64,000 bases of DNA, taken from contig NZ_CP036533.1 in assembly GCF_024585265.1 (NCBI RefSeq), positions 2,179,001-2,243,000 on the forward strand, given 5' to 3'. This DNA comes from Bradyrhizobium sp. WBAH42. GTDB taxonomy: Bacteria > Pseudomonadota > Alphaproteobacteria > Rhizobiales > Xanthobacteraceae. How positions within the stretch are numbered: the first letter of the stretch is position 1; every line of letters begins with the position of its first letter. Below the pieces are notes generated by a model that did not search any database, was not told the origin of the DNA, and saw only the letters and a list, made by a program, of their open reading frames with translations. The position numbers and the translations under genes were made by a program. This document shows positions 39,001 through 48,311 of the stretch, one piece after another.

Positions 39001-42000
39001 GTGACGCTGACGCTCGACGATGTCACCGTTGCGGGGACCGCGATCGCAAATGGCGGCACCGTCAAGATCGATGCGAGCAAGAAACTGACGCTCTCGGGCG
39101 CGAGCGTCAGCGGCGGCCAGCTCAACGTGCTCGGTACGCTGGCCTCGTCCGGCGCCAGCACCGTCACCAATGCGTCCATCACCAACAACGGCCTGATCGA
39201 GGCGATCGGCGGCGTGTTGACGCTCGCCGCCACGACCTCGGCCGCCATTGCCAATGCCGGCACCCTCCGCGCCAACGGCGCCGAGCTCGATATCGACCAC
39301 CAGGCCGTCACCAACACCGGCACGCTGGCCGCGATCAACGGCGGCACACTGAAGCTGACTGCGATGACGGTGACCAACACCGGCGGCACCGTGTCGGTCG
39401 CATCGGGCTCGTCGCTCGATCTCGCCGGTTCGACCATCAGCGGCGGCACGGTGACGATCGCGGGCACGCTGGAATCGACCGGCACGAGCGCAGTCGACGG
39501 CGCCGACCTCAACAACACCGGCACGATCTCCGTGACCAGCGGCACGCTGACGATCGATCCCGGCCTGCTTCATGCCATCACCAATCTCGGGCTGATCGAG
39601 GCGGCGGGCGGGGGCATCCTCAAGCTCGCGACCGCGACCGTCAGCAATGCCGGCGGTACGATCGCGGTCGACGGCGCCTCGAAGCTCTATCTGACCGACG
39701 TCTCGATCAACGGCGGCACCCTGAGCAATGCCGGTCATCTCTACGGCGTCTCCGGCAGCAGCACGATCACGGGCGCGGTCACCAACACCGGCACGATCGA
39801 GGTGCAGGCCGGCACGCTGAACCTCGCTGGCGGCATCACCGGCGTCGGGACGCTGCTCGTCGACGACGGCGCGACACTCGCGCTGGGCGGCGCGGATGCG
39901 CAGACCGTCACTTTTGCCGGCGGTGCCAACACGCTCCGGCTCGATGCCACGAGCCATGACTTCACCGGCACTATTTCGGCCGGGGCCTCGACCGGCGGTA
40001 CCTTCACCGTCACCGGTGATGCCGATATCGCCAGCGCGAGCGGCGACGCGCTCACGCTCGCTGCATCCGGCGGAACCAGCGGCAACCATGGCGACGTCAT
40101 TCTGACGCCAACCGGCGCACTGACCGGCGCGGCCAACGGGCTCGTCGTCACCCAGAACGGCGCCGGCGACGTCTCGTTGACCGCAACCAAGGACATCACG
40201 GGCCTCGCCGGCAACGGCATCACGCTGCGCGACAGTGCGACCGGCTCCGGCGACATCACCGTCAACAATCTCACCGGCAAGGCGACCGGCACCGGCACGA
40301 ATTCGGTCGGCGTTCTCGTCGAGAATTTGAACGCTGCCAATAGCGGCGACATCTCGATCACTCAGCTCGGCGGCGCGGCGGGCGGCGCGTATGGCATCGA
40401 TGCAGCGACGCTGGGCCACGGCGACATCGACATTGACGCCGGTGGCTCGATCACCGGCGGCTTCATCTACGGCATCCGGACGCGCAGCTATGGCAGCGGC
40501 AGCCAGACCGTCACGACGGAGGCCGGCAGCATCGTTACGTCGGCCAGCTCGGGCATCGTCGCCGTCAATCGCGCGACATCGATCAACGCTGCGGCCGATA
40601 GCAGCGTCACGGTCACCAGCTACGGCACGATCAATTCGGGAAGCAGCCCGAACCTGGCCGGCAATGTTCCGGCCGGCATCGAAGCCGGCTACACCGGCGC
40701 CACCAGTGGCACCCACGCCAATACCGGCGTCAACGGCTCGGTGGTCGTCAACAACCATGGCAACATCACCGCCGCGGCCGGTTACGGCATCAACGCCTAT
40801 AATTACGGGAGCGGCGACGTCTCGGTGACCAGCTTCGCCGGCACCACGATCTCGGTGTCCGGGGCGCAGAGCATGGGAATCAACGCCGCAGCATTGAGCG
40901 GCGGCACCGGTGACGTCACGGTCACGCTCGGCGAGAATGTCACGATCTCGGGTGCGGCCAGCTATGGCATCAGGGCCCACAGCATCGACCAGGGCGACAT
41001 CAGCGTCACCCTGGCGAAAGGCGACAGCATCACCTCCGGCAGCTCCGGCATCGTGGCCGTCAATTTTGCGACGGCCATTGCCGCCGGCGTTGCGAGCACG
41101 ATCTCGGTCGAAGCACACGGCACGATTCATTCCGGCACCACGCTCAACAACGACGGCACCACGCCGGGCGCGATCATCGCCGGCTACAAGCCCGGCGGAA
41201 ACGGCACATTCTCGAACGCGGTCAACGGCGACGTGGTCGTCAACAGCGATGCGAACATCACCGCGGCTGCCGGCTATGGCATCGAGGCGTTCACCTGGGG
41301 TGTTGGCGACATCACCGTCACGACCGGCCAGAATTCACAGATCTCCGCCGCAGGCACCGCGATCGCGGCGTTCGATCATGGCGGCGGCGACGTCAGCATC
41401 ACCAATGACGGTTCGGCCTCCGGGGCGGTCGGCGTGGCTGCCCTCGCCACCGGCGCCGGCGACGTCACCATCGTCAATCATGGCGACATCGGCAGCACGA
41501 GCTTCGCCGGCATCAGCGTCACGCAGAATGGGGCCGGCGCGACCGGCTCGACGCACATCACCAATTCCGGCTCGATCTCGGCTCCCACCGGTCACGCGGC
41601 GATCTACATCCAGGAGAACGCGACCGGCACGGCGACGATCGACAATTCCGGCACGATCGGTGCTGCGGACGCATCCGGCGTGACCTCGACGACCTATGCG
41701 ATCGTCGAGACCGGCGGCGCCATCACGATCAACAACTCTGGCGACATCAATGGCAACATCTCCGTCGCCACGGCCACCTTCAACAACAACGCGGGCGGCA
41801 TCTGGACCGTCTCCGGCACCAGCGTGTTCGGCAGCCTGTCGTCGATCGTCAACGACGGCGATATCGACCTGCTCGATGGGGCCTCGATTGCCGGGACCGG
41901 CCTGAGCATTGCGAACTATCATGAGATCGACAGCTGGGGCACGGCGACGATCTCCGGCGCCATCACCAACGCCGGTACGATCGAGGTCAACGCCGGGACC

Positions 42001-44442
42001 CTGACGCTGTTCGGCTCGCTGTCCGGCGCGGGGTCGGTTACCGTCGATGCCGGCGCGCTCCTGAAGCTCGAAGGCACGGTCACGCAAACGGTCACGCTCG
42101 CCGGTGATGGCGCCGCGCTTCAGATCGATACGTCGTCCTTCGGCGGATCGATCGCGGGGCTGTCCGCGGGCGACACGATCGACCTGTCCACGATCAAGTA
42201 CGGTCTCGGCACCAGTGCGGTCTATGTCGCCAATGCCGACCCTGCGACCGGAGGCGTGCTGACGGTCACCGACGCCGATGGCAACCACATCGATCTGAAT
42301 CTGACCGGTGCCGACTACAGCAACGCCCATTTCGCCGGCAGCAGCGACGGCCATGGCGGCACCCTGATCACGTTCAATGCGGATGATGATGCACCGGTCT
42401 TCACCGCGGCAGAGGCCTCGCCGAGCGTGAGCTTCTCCGAGCTCGAGAGCACCACCGGCGATCCGACGCTCGATCCGGTCTCGGGTGGGACGGGCGCGAT
42501 CCATTTCACCGACATCGACCTCACCGATCGTCCGACGGTGACGAACGTCGCGTATGCCTTGACTTGGCTCGACGCCGACCACACCACGCAGCTGACGCTG
42601 TCGCCGGACGAAATCACCGCGTTGGAGCAGGCGCTGACGCTCTCTGCGCCCGGCAACAAGAACAACGGCGCGATCGGCTGGAGCTATTCCATCGCCGATA
42701 GCGCGCTGGATTTCCTCGGCGAAGGCCAGACCGTGACGGTGGTCTCCACCATCACGCTGGCGGACCATCAGGGCAAGACCGATACGGCCGCGGTGACGGT
42801 CACCATCACCGGCAAAAACGACGCGCCGGTGATCACGGTCGCAAGCGGCGACAGCGCCGGCGCGACTCTGGACGAGGCCAATGCGGGGCTGGACAAGACC
42901 GGCACGCTGACCCTGTCCGACGCGGACGCCACCGATCATGTGAGCGTCGCGCGCGATCACCTCTCGGTCTATCTTGACGGTGTGTTGCAGACCGACGACG
43001 TCGGCGGGCTGTCGAACACCGATCTACTGAACTATCTGACCGTTCCGGCTGCCGATATCCTGAACGGCACCGCCACCCACGCGCAGTTCACCTGGACCTT
43101 CAACTCGCAGGGGGAGGACTTCGATTTCCTCGCCGCCGGCCAGACCCTGTCGCTGCAATACACGATCGTCCCGTCGGATGCCGATGGCGCCGGCACCAGC
43201 AGCACCGTCACGATCGACATCGTGGGCAGCAACGACGCGCCGACGCTCGATGATGCGACGCTGGCGTCCGTCGCCGGCAACGACAGCGATCCGAGCGGAG
43301 CTGCGATCAGCAGCCTGTTCACGGACAAGTTCCACGACGCCGACACCGGTGCGACATTCAAAGCCCTCGCGGTGACCTCCGACGCCGCCACCACGGCGCA
43401 GGGCGTCTGGCAGTACGAGCTCGCCGGCACGGATCAATGGGCCGATATCGGGTCGGTCAGCAACACGAACGCGCTGGTGCTGGGCCCCGATACGCTGATC
43501 CGGTTCGTGCCCGCCAACGGCTTTTCCGGGACGCCGGGCGCGCTGGGAGTCCACGCGCTCGACGACACCTATACCGGTGCCATCACGACTGATCTGTCGA
43601 CCGCGACAATCGATCTTTCAGTGACCGGCACCGGCGGTGAGACTCCGGTCTCGCAGGATCTCACCACCATCGGCACGGAAGTGACTGCTCCCGCCGACGG
43701 CCCGGTGATCAACACCGAGAGCTTCCAGGTCGAGCATATCATCGAGAACAACTCCGACATCATCACCGATCTCATGGTCACCGGCTCGGCGGACCACGAC
43801 TTCACCGTCACCATGTCGACGGCGCATCCAGGTCTTAGTCAGGTGGACTTCTATCCGGCCTCGGGCTCGCTCGAGGAGATCAACCTCGGTTTCGAGACCG
43901 GCGCCACCTACAATCCGACAGCGGCCAGCTCCGATCCTCAAGCCCAGCCGCCGGACATCGAGCAGATCACGCTGACTGTGACGGACCAGGCCACGGGGCT
44001 GTTCGACACCGTCCATTTCATCTTCCACGAGGCCGGCGACACCAGCCAGGCCGTTGCCCTGGAAGGCACCAGCGGCAAGGACGTCATCTTCGCGACCGAT
44101 ACGAACAGCACGCTGACAGGCGGGGAGGGCAAGGATCAGTTCGTGTTCGCGCCGGGCTTGTTGTATGACGACAACGGGCAACCCGTCACCGATTTCTCCC
44201 ACACGATCACCGATTTCAAGGTAGGGCTCGACAAGATCGATCTGCGGCAGTTCTCCGACGTCGGCTGCAAGGGCGACCTCGCCATCGCCCAGCAGCAAAA
44301 TGGCGACACCCTGATCACCTGGAATCAGGAGGTCTCGCAGCAATCCGGACTGATACAGGAGCACGAGTCGCTCCTGCTCAAGAACGTGGTCGCCGCAAAT
44401 CTCCAGGCCAGCGATTTCATCTTCGGCACGCATGTCACGTGA
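36052..44442 (+). CDS. Giant repeat adhesin with FecR-like, VCBS-like and RTX-like regions
   Basis: A 2,796-residue surface protein. Residues ~1-115 precede a FecR-like segment at ~125-240 (TKLVGSATAIRNGVSVILNN). VCBS-like repeats end in ITGTNDKP, ITGTDAP, ITGKNDAP and VGSNDAP near 547, 680, 2260 and 2400. Between them, about 770-2090, is a beta-helix passenger built of NxGTI/L turns, including two copies of a 165-residue unit. The last ~120 residues (TGGEGKDQFVFAPG ... ITDFKVGLDKIDLRQF) look like an RTX/serralysin C-terminus for type I secretion. There is no Sec signal. The start is TTG with no evident ribosome binding site and an in-frame stop at 36004. Confidence 0.85.
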   Translation: MNYAGKFDAATSLDGQSSNSPVFVHVDSFAAKPFIAKAHGHVPDGAFVVPDANLIFNGEFKRAGLDLVLSHDGHEFVVHDYFRGDKRAAIASPDGAHLGGDVVNALTGHVQVAQAAPGAGAAQVIGHVTKLVGSATAIRNGVSVILNNGDNVEKGDVVSTGADSTLGITFIDGTVFGLSSNARMVLNEMVYDPNGSNNSSLLSLVAGTITFVAGETAKHGDMKVDTPVATMGIRGTAVLTQINFVVPAGGGDPQPQASFQVLVEPNGTTGSYILFDKVTLLPIATVNQAGQMIQISGGNVSVTNALMSPDVQKLITDVFTLKFTDNNTNTKLTTNYTDTITPFGHEVVLKSGSGPIVTATFVNLNPQTQEGPTTSTPTPGRIPGQPIAQSFDLGGNVRTAFALTERADTTGDTHADTISGLIRFLDQNLGDLPTVSVSLAEAPNYVYKSAGQQDVTGSLTALQKQDIAATQIQISVVADPANNNNGSAVWTYTIPDKVFDFLAAGETLTLTYMVRVDTNFSVNPESKFIPITITITGTNDKPVVTTDVPVITFEGGTSVPGGPLTSDVPTSGTLSFDDVDLTDKHTVSVALTSATLPGGTVPPGPLAAFQSAMSVAIAAGADSTGDGTGTINWSLADLPVYLADFIPKGVVLTLVYTVTVTDSQGATAQQTITVTITGTDAPAVVWIATDKAGAPSGGFWKDAANWETGTVPTIDDDVIVITDQLHGLTPSYPVTIDAAAYAKSLTMNDFGGPPPKLINQSSLTIAGALNMSADSILTNAATGTMSVGGKAEILDTSVLTNAGHLTLAGGGDFAAGTTITNSGTLELSGGTLKMLADIANAGGTLKADAGTTLIVDNAAVHGGTVTILGTLELNGASLIENGSLTNSGTVNVEGTVEFANETVSNTSAGTIRVLANGWLTIDQGSSVANAGHVTVDASGKLSISGATISGGMIDGGGNIDVTGASRIDGGATLSTSAVTVGSGVTLTLDDVTVAGTAIANGGTVKIDASKKLTLSGASVSGGQLNVLGTLASSGASTVTNASITNNGLIEAIGGVLTLAATTSAAIANAGTLRANGAELDIDHQAVTNTGTLAAINGGTLKLTAMTVTNTGGTVSVASGSSLDLAGSTISGGTVTIAGTLESTGTSAVDGADLNNTGTISVTSGTLTIDPGLLHAITNLGLIEAAGGGILKLATATVSNAGGTIAVDGASKLYLTDVSINGGTLSNAGHLYGVSGSSTITGAVTNTGTIEVQAGTLNLAGGITGVGTLLVDDGATLALGGADAQTVTFAGGANTLRLDATSHDFTGTISAGASTGGTFTVTGDADIASASGDALTLAASGGTSGNHGDVILTPTGALTGAANGLVVTQNGAGDVSLTATKDITGLAGNGITLRDSATGSGDITVNNLTGKATGTGTNSVGVLVENLNAANSGDISITQLGGAAGGAYGIDAATLGHGDIDIDAGGSITGGFIYGIRTRSYGSGSQTVTTEAGSIVTSASSGIVAVNRATSINAAADSSVTVTSYGTINSGSSPNLAGNVPAGIEAGYTGATSGTHANTGVNGSVVVNNHGNITAAAGYGINAYNYGSGDVSVTSFAGTTISVSGAQSMGINAAALSGGTGDVTVTLGENVTISGAASYGIRAHSIDQGDISVTLAKGDSITSGSSGIVAVNFATAIAAGVASTISVEAHGTIHSGTTLNNDGTTPGAIIAGYKPGGNGTFSNAVNGDVVVNSDANITAAAGYGIEAFTWGVGDITVTTGQNSQISAAGTAIAAFDHGGGDVSITNDGSASGAVGVAALATGAGDVTIVNHGDIGSTSFAGISVTQNGAGATGSTHITNSGSISAPTGHAAIYIQENATGTATIDNSGTIGAADASGVTSTTYAIVETGGAITINNSGDINGNISVATATFNNNAGGIWTVSGTSVFGSLSSIVNDGDIDLLDGASIAGTGLSIANYHEIDSWGTATISGAITNAGTIEVNAGTLTLFGSLSGAGSVTVDAGALLKLEGTVTQTVTLAGDGAALQIDTSSFGGSIAGLSAGDTIDLSTIKYGLGTSAVYVANADPATGGVLTVTDADGNHIDLNLTGADYSNAHFAGSSDGHGGTLITFNADDDAPVFTAAEASPSVSFSELESTTGDPTLDPVSGGTGAIHFTDIDLTDRPTVTNVAYALTWLDADHTTQLTLSPDEITALEQALTLSAPGNKNNGAIGWSYSIADSALDFLGEGQTVTVVSTITLADHQGKTDTAAVTVTITGKNDAPVITVASGDSAGATLDEANAGLDKTGTLTLSDADATDHVSVARDHLSVYLDGVLQTDDVGGLSNTDLLNYLTVPAADILNGTATHAQFTWTFNSQGEDFDFLAAGQTLSLQYTIVPSDADGAGTSSTVTIDIVGSNDAPTLDDATLASVAGNDSDPSGAAISSLFTDKFHDADTGATFKALAVTSDAATTAQGVWQYELAGTDQWADIGSVSNTNALVLGPDTLIRFVPANGFSGTPGALGVHALDDTYTGAITTDLSTATIDLSVTGTGGETPVSQDLTTIGTEVTAPADGPVINTESFQVEHIIENNSDIITDLMVTGSADHDFTVTMSTAHPGLSQVDFYPASGSLEEINLGFETGATYNPTAASSDPQAQPPDIEQITLTVTDQATGLFDTVHFIFHEAGDTSQAVALEGTSGKDVIFATDTNSTLTGGEGKDQFVFAPGLLYDDNGQPVTDFSHTITDFKVGLDKIDLRQFSDVGCKGDLAIAQQQNGDTLITWNQEVSQQSGLIQEHESLLLKNVVAANLQASDFIFGTHVT

Positions 44443-44590
44443 GGACGTGCGGGTCCTATCGGCCAACAGGCGCGTAGCTTGACCGCGGCAAAAAATTCAC
44501 CGTCTACCACCGTCAGGGAATAGCCAATCGCGGGCCGAGGCTCCATGATCGGTCCGCCCGGCGTGGTGCGGGGCGGGAAGTTCGGCTGGC

Positions 44591-46822
44591 ATGAAACGTC
44601 TGAGGATCCTGCGGCGGTGGTTTGCGCGGAAGCTCGGCTTTGCGCGGCTGATGTGCCTTGCGCTGCTGGTTCTATTCGCCGTTGCGCGCCTCTGGGATCC
44701 GCCGCCGATCCAGGAATTGCGGCTGCGCACCTTCGACATGTTCCAGCTGATCGATCCCAGGCACAAGACGGCGCGGCCGGTCACCATCGTCGACATCGAC
44801 GACAAGAGCCTCGCCAAGCTCGGGCAATGGCCGTGGCCGCGGACGCGGATCGCCGATCTGATCCAGAGCCTCACCAACAACGGCGCGGTGGCGATCGGCT
44901 TCGACGTGGTGTTTTCGGAGCCCGACCGACTCAATCCGGATCTGGTCGCGGGCCAGATGCGCTATCTCGACGACGCCACGCGCGCCAAGCTGCGCGGGCT
45001 GCCGACCAACGACCAGATCCTCGCCGAGGCGATCAAGCGCTCGCGGGTGGTGCTGGGCGAGACGGGTCTGCCCGATATCCTGGCCGAGCCCGACAAGTCA
45101 CTTCCGCTCACGGGCGTGGCGACGGTCGGGGAGGAGGGCGCCGACCGCTTCCTGTTCGAATTTCCAGGCCTGCTGCGCAACGTGCCGGTGATCGAAATGG
45201 CGGCCGCCGGCCGCGGCCTGTTCTCGATCAGAAAGGAGCGCGACGGGTTCATCCGCCGCGTGCCGATGGTCATGCGTGCCCAAGGCAACATCATGCCATC
45301 GCTCAGCCTCGAGATCCTGCGCGTCGTCACGGGGACACCGACGCTGCTGATCAGGACCGACAAGACCGGCGTGCGGGCCGTGCGCCTCAAGGGCGTCGAG
45401 ATCCCCACTGACAAGAACGGCCAGTTCTGGGTGCACTACGCCCGCAGGGATCCTTCGATTTACGTCTCCGCGGCCGACGTGCTCGACAACAGCGCGTCGC
45501 CGAGCAAGTTCGCCGGCAAGCTGGTGCTGGTCGGGACCTCCGCGGCCGGGCTCAACGACATCAAGACGACGCCGGTGTCCGCGACCATGCCGGGTGTCGA
45601 GATCCATGCCCAGGTGCTGGAGAGCGTGCTCAGCGGCGCAGTGATCTCGCAGCCGAACTACGCGCTCGGGATCGAGCTGATCACGGCGCTGGTGATCGGC
45701 CTGCTCGTCATCATCTTCACGCCGAATCTCGGCCCCGTCCGCCTGGTGCTTGCGGGTGGGGCCTTCGCCGCCATCCTGGTCGGCGTGTCCTGGTTCTTCT
45801 ACGTGCAGCACCGCCAGCTCATCGACTTCACCTATCCGCTGCTGTCGACCACCGCGGTCTATCTGACGCTGATCTTCGCTAGCTTCGTGCGCGAGCAGCG
45901 CCAGCGCGTGCAGATCCGCGGGCAGTTCGCGCAATACATGTCGCCGGTGCTGGTCGAGCAGCTGGCGCAATCGCCGGAAAAGCTCGTGCTCGGCGGCGAG
46001 GAGCGCGAGATGACGATCATGTTCTCCGACGTGCGCGGCTTCACCACGATCTCGGAGAGCTACAAGCACGATCCACAAGGGCTGATCGCGCTGATGAACC
46101 GCTTCCTGACGCCGCTGACCGACGTGATCATCGAGCGCAAGGGTTACATCGACAAGTACATGGGCGACGCCATCATGGCGTTCTGGAACGCGCCGCTCGA
46201 CGATGCCGAGCACGAGATCAACGCCTGCGAAGCCGCGATCCAGATGCTGGAGCAGATCGACGAGGTCAACAAGGAGCGCGAGCAGGAAGCCGCCGACGGC
46301 GGCCACGTCTACATCCCGCTCAATGTCGGGATCGGTCTCAACACCGGCATCGGCGTGGTCGGCAACATGGGCTCCGACCTGAAGAAGAACTATTCGGTGC
46401 TCGGCGACAGTGTGAACCTGGCCTCGCGCCTCGAGGGCCAGTCGAAGGCATACGGCTTCCCGATCATCGTGGGCTCGCGCACCGCGCTCGCCGCCAAGGA
46501 AAAGTTCGCGATCCTCGAGCTCGACTTCATCATGGTCAAGGGCAAGTCCGAGCCGGAAGTGATCTACGCCATCGCCGGCCGCGAGGACGTGATGCATTCG
46601 GCCGCGTTCCAGCGCCTGCGCAACATCACCATCGAGATGCTCGGTTGCTACCGTAGCCGCGACTGGCAGGGCGCGCTGGACGCGATCGAGCGCGGCCGCA
46701 AGAGCGAGGACGCCGACACGCTGGAGAAGCTGTTCAGGCTTTACGAGGCGCGGATCAAGGATTTCCAGATCGAGCCGCCGCCGGAGGGCTGGACCGGCGC
46801 CTATGCCCTGCTGACCAAGTAA
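44591..46822 (+). CDS. Adenylate/guanylate cyclase with CHASE2 sensor domain
   Basis: A 743-residue membrane receptor. An N-terminal membrane helix (about 15-40) precedes an extracytoplasmic CHASE2 domain (residues ~45-350; VTIVDIDDKSLAKLGQWPWPR, GVEIHAQVLESVLSG). Three membrane segments (about 355-440) and a class III nucleotidyl cyclase (about 470-660) follow. Catalytic features are MTIMFSDVRGFTTISES (metal Asp), YMGDAIMAFWNAP and VLGDSVNLASRLEGQSK (transition-state Asn/Arg). It would make cAMP or cGMP in response to a periplasmic signal. It follows the adhesin by 148 bases on the same strand and may report surface state. Confidence 0.85.
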   Translation: MKRLRILRRWFARKLGFARLMCLALLVLFAVARLWDPPPIQELRLRTFDMFQLIDPRHKTARPVTIVDIDDKSLAKLGQWPWPRTRIADLIQSLTNNGAVAIGFDVVFSEPDRLNPDLVAGQMRYLDDATRAKLRGLPTNDQILAEAIKRSRVVLGETGLPDILAEPDKSLPLTGVATVGEEGADRFLFEFPGLLRNVPVIEMAAAGRGLFSIRKERDGFIRRVPMVMRAQGNIMPSLSLEILRVVTGTPTLLIRTDKTGVRAVRLKGVEIPTDKNGQFWVHYARRDPSIYVSAADVLDNSASPSKFAGKLVLVGTSAAGLNDIKTTPVSATMPGVEIHAQVLESVLSGAVISQPNYALGIELITALVIGLLVIIFTPNLGPVRLVLAGGAFAAILVGVSWFFYVQHRQLIDFTYPLLSTTAVYLTLIFASFVREQRQRVQIRGQFAQYMSPVLVEQLAQSPEKLVLGGEEREMTIMFSDVRGFTTISESYKHDPQGLIALMNRFLTPLTDVIIERKGYIDKYMGDAIMAFWNAPLDDAEHEINACEAAIQMLEQIDEVNKEREQEAADGGHVYIPLNVGIGLNTGIGVVGNMGSDLKKNYSVLGDSVNLASRLEGQSKAYGFPIIVGSRTALAAKEKFAILELDFIMVKGKSEPEVIYAIAGREDVMHSAAFQRLRNITIEMLGCYRSRDWQGALDAIERGRKSEDADTLEKLFRLYEARIKDFQIEPPPEGWTGAYALLTK

Positions 46823-46961
46823 TGGTCGCCGTCACCGCCTCCCGCAGGGTGGGCAAAGCGAAGCACGCCTACCATATGCAGGTGCATCGAGGTAAGTATG
46901 GCCGAGGGGTACGGCGCCTGGCGCCATTGCCCAACCAGAAGAAAAAAGGGCGAGCTGAGTG

Positions 46962-47660
46962 ATGGACGCACAAGTGAAACAAAACGACCGCATCGGTGTG
47001 CTCGAAGAGCTCCTCAACGAGCGCTACTCCGTTCGCGCCTTTCTCCCTAAGGAGGTCGATCGCGCCATCATCGAGCACGTGCTGGCGACCGCGCAGCGCA
47101 CGGCGTCCTGGTGCAACAGCCAGCCCTGGCAGATCATCATCGCCAGCGGCGAGGCCAAGGAGCGCTTTCGCAAGGCGATTTACGCCGAAGCCTCGAAGGG
47201 TCTCGGCGATGATTACGACTTCACGCCACCGCGCGAATATGCCGGCGTCTATCTCGATCGCCGCCGCGAGAGCGGCTTCCAGCTCTACAACACGCTCGGC
47301 ATCGCCCGCGGCGACAAGGCGGCCTACGCCAAGCAGGCGCTGGAGAACTACAATTTCTTCGGCGCGCCGCATGTCGCCATCATCCACACCAACGAGCCGC
47401 TCGGCATCTATGGTGCGATCGATTGCGGCGCCTATGTCTCCAACTTCATGCTGGCGGCGCAGGCGCTCGGGCTCGGCACCATTCCGCAGGCCGCGCTGGC
47501 GCGGCATTCCGGCCTGATCCGCCGCCATTTCAATCTACCCGGCGACCGCCGCGTCGTCTGCGGCATCTCGTTCGGCTATGCGGACCATGCGCACAAGGTC
47601 AACAGCTACCGCACCTCGCGGGCGAGCGTGGCCGAGACCGCGACCTTCGTGGATGTGTGA
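46962..47660 (+). CDS. Nitroreductase family protein
   Basis: A 232-residue FMN-dependent oxidoreductase. The FMN-binding N-terminus has RYSVRAFLPKEVDRAIIEHVL and RTASWCNSQPWQIIIASG. The rest shows GIARGDKAAYAKQALENYNFF, CGAYVSNFMLAAQALGLGTIPQ and a final GISFGYADHAHKVN. Members reduce nitroaromatics, quinones or enones using NAD(P)H. The ATG at 46962 directly follows an in-frame GTG, and either may be used. Physiological substrate unknown. Confidence 0.85.
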   Translation: MDAQVKQNDRIGVLEELLNERYSVRAFLPKEVDRAIIEHVLATAQRTASWCNSQPWQIIIASGEAKERFRKAIYAEASKGLGDDYDFTPPREYAGVYLDRRRESGFQLYNTLGIARGDKAAYAKQALENYNFFGAPHVAIIHTNEPLGIYGAIDCGAYVSNFMLAAQALGLGTIPQAALARHSGLIRRHFNLPGDRRVVCGISFGYADHAHKVNSYRTSRASVAETATFVDV

Positions 47661-47704
47661 TCGCGCGCCGTTAGCCCGATGCCATCAGCGTCGGACGCGC
47701 GCGC

Positions 47705-47732
47705 GAAGACGGCCGTGGAAACGGCCGTCTTC
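47705..47732. terminator. Perfect hairpin between convergent nitroreductase and ecfG
   Basis: GAAGACGGCCGT (47705-47716) and ACGGCCGTCTTC (47721-47732) form a 12-bp stem with a GGAA tetraloop. It lies between two convergent genes, so it can end transcripts from both sides, although there is no strong T-run. Confidence 0.7.
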
Positions 47733-47762
47733 CTCTCGTCCCGGTTCGATTGACGCCGGCGG

Positions 47763-48311
47763 TCAGCCGCCGCTGCCGCCGATCACGGCTCGCACGGTCT
47801 CGTCTGGGCCGAAATCCTCGGCGCCGTCGACATAGAGCAGCGCGGCGAGCTTCGAGCGGGCGCGGTTGACGCGGCTCTTGATGGTGCCGACCGCGCAGCC
47901 GCAGATCGAGGCGGCGTCCTCATAGGAGAAGCCGGACGCGCCGACCAGGATCAGGGCTTCACGCTGATCCTGCGGAAGCTTGTCGAGCGCGGTGCGAAAC
48001 TCCTCGAATTCGAGATGCGCATTCTGCGAAGGCTGGGTCTTCAGCGTCTTGGCATAGTTGCCTTCGGCATCCTCGACCTCGCGCCGACGCTTGCGGTAGT
48101 CGGACCGGAACAGGTTGCGCAGGATCGTGAACAGCCAGGCCGGCAGGTTGGAGCCGGGCTGGAACGAGTCGATGTTGGCGAGCGCGCGCAGCAGCGTCTC
48201 CTGGACCAAATCGTCGGCGCGGTCCGCATTGCCGCTGAGCGAGATGGCGAAGGCGCGCAGACTGGGCACGGCCGCCAAGATGTCGTTACGCAGGGAGTCC
48301 GTGAGAGGCAT
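47763..48311 (-). CDS. ecfG: ECF sigma factor of the general stress response (EcfG type)
   Basis: A 182-residue ECF sigma factor. Region 2 has NADRADDLVQETLLRALANIDSFQPGSNLPAWLFTILRNLFRSDYRKRRREVED, and region 4 has LDKLPQDQREALILVGASGFSYEDAASICGCAVGTIKSRVNRARSKL. Both are typical of alphaproteobacterial EcfG. It is sequestered by NepR and released when phosphorylated PhyR binds NepR. Its ATG overlaps the nepR stop by one base. Adjacent nepR and phyR make the assignment firm. Confidence 0.9.
   Translation of the reverse strand: MPLTDSLRNDILAAVPSLRAFAISLSGNADRADDLVQETLLRALANIDSFQPGSNLPAWLFTILRNLFRSDYRKRRREVEDAEGNYAKTLKTQPSQNAHLEFEEFRTALDKLPQDQREALILVGASGFSYEDAASICGCAVGTIKSRVNRARSKLAALLYVDGAEDFGPDETVRAVIGGSGG

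Noticed and set aside
38698..41130. An 810-residue minus-strand frame opposite the adhesin
   Set aside because: The adhesin's repeated Thr/Gly/Ala codons force an open antisense frame. The translation is Asp/Arg/Gly repeats without a domain.
36052..44442. Repeats in the adhesin as a possible CRISPR array
   Set aside because: The repeats are in-frame protein repeats of variable length with no constant spacer structure. No cas genes are present.
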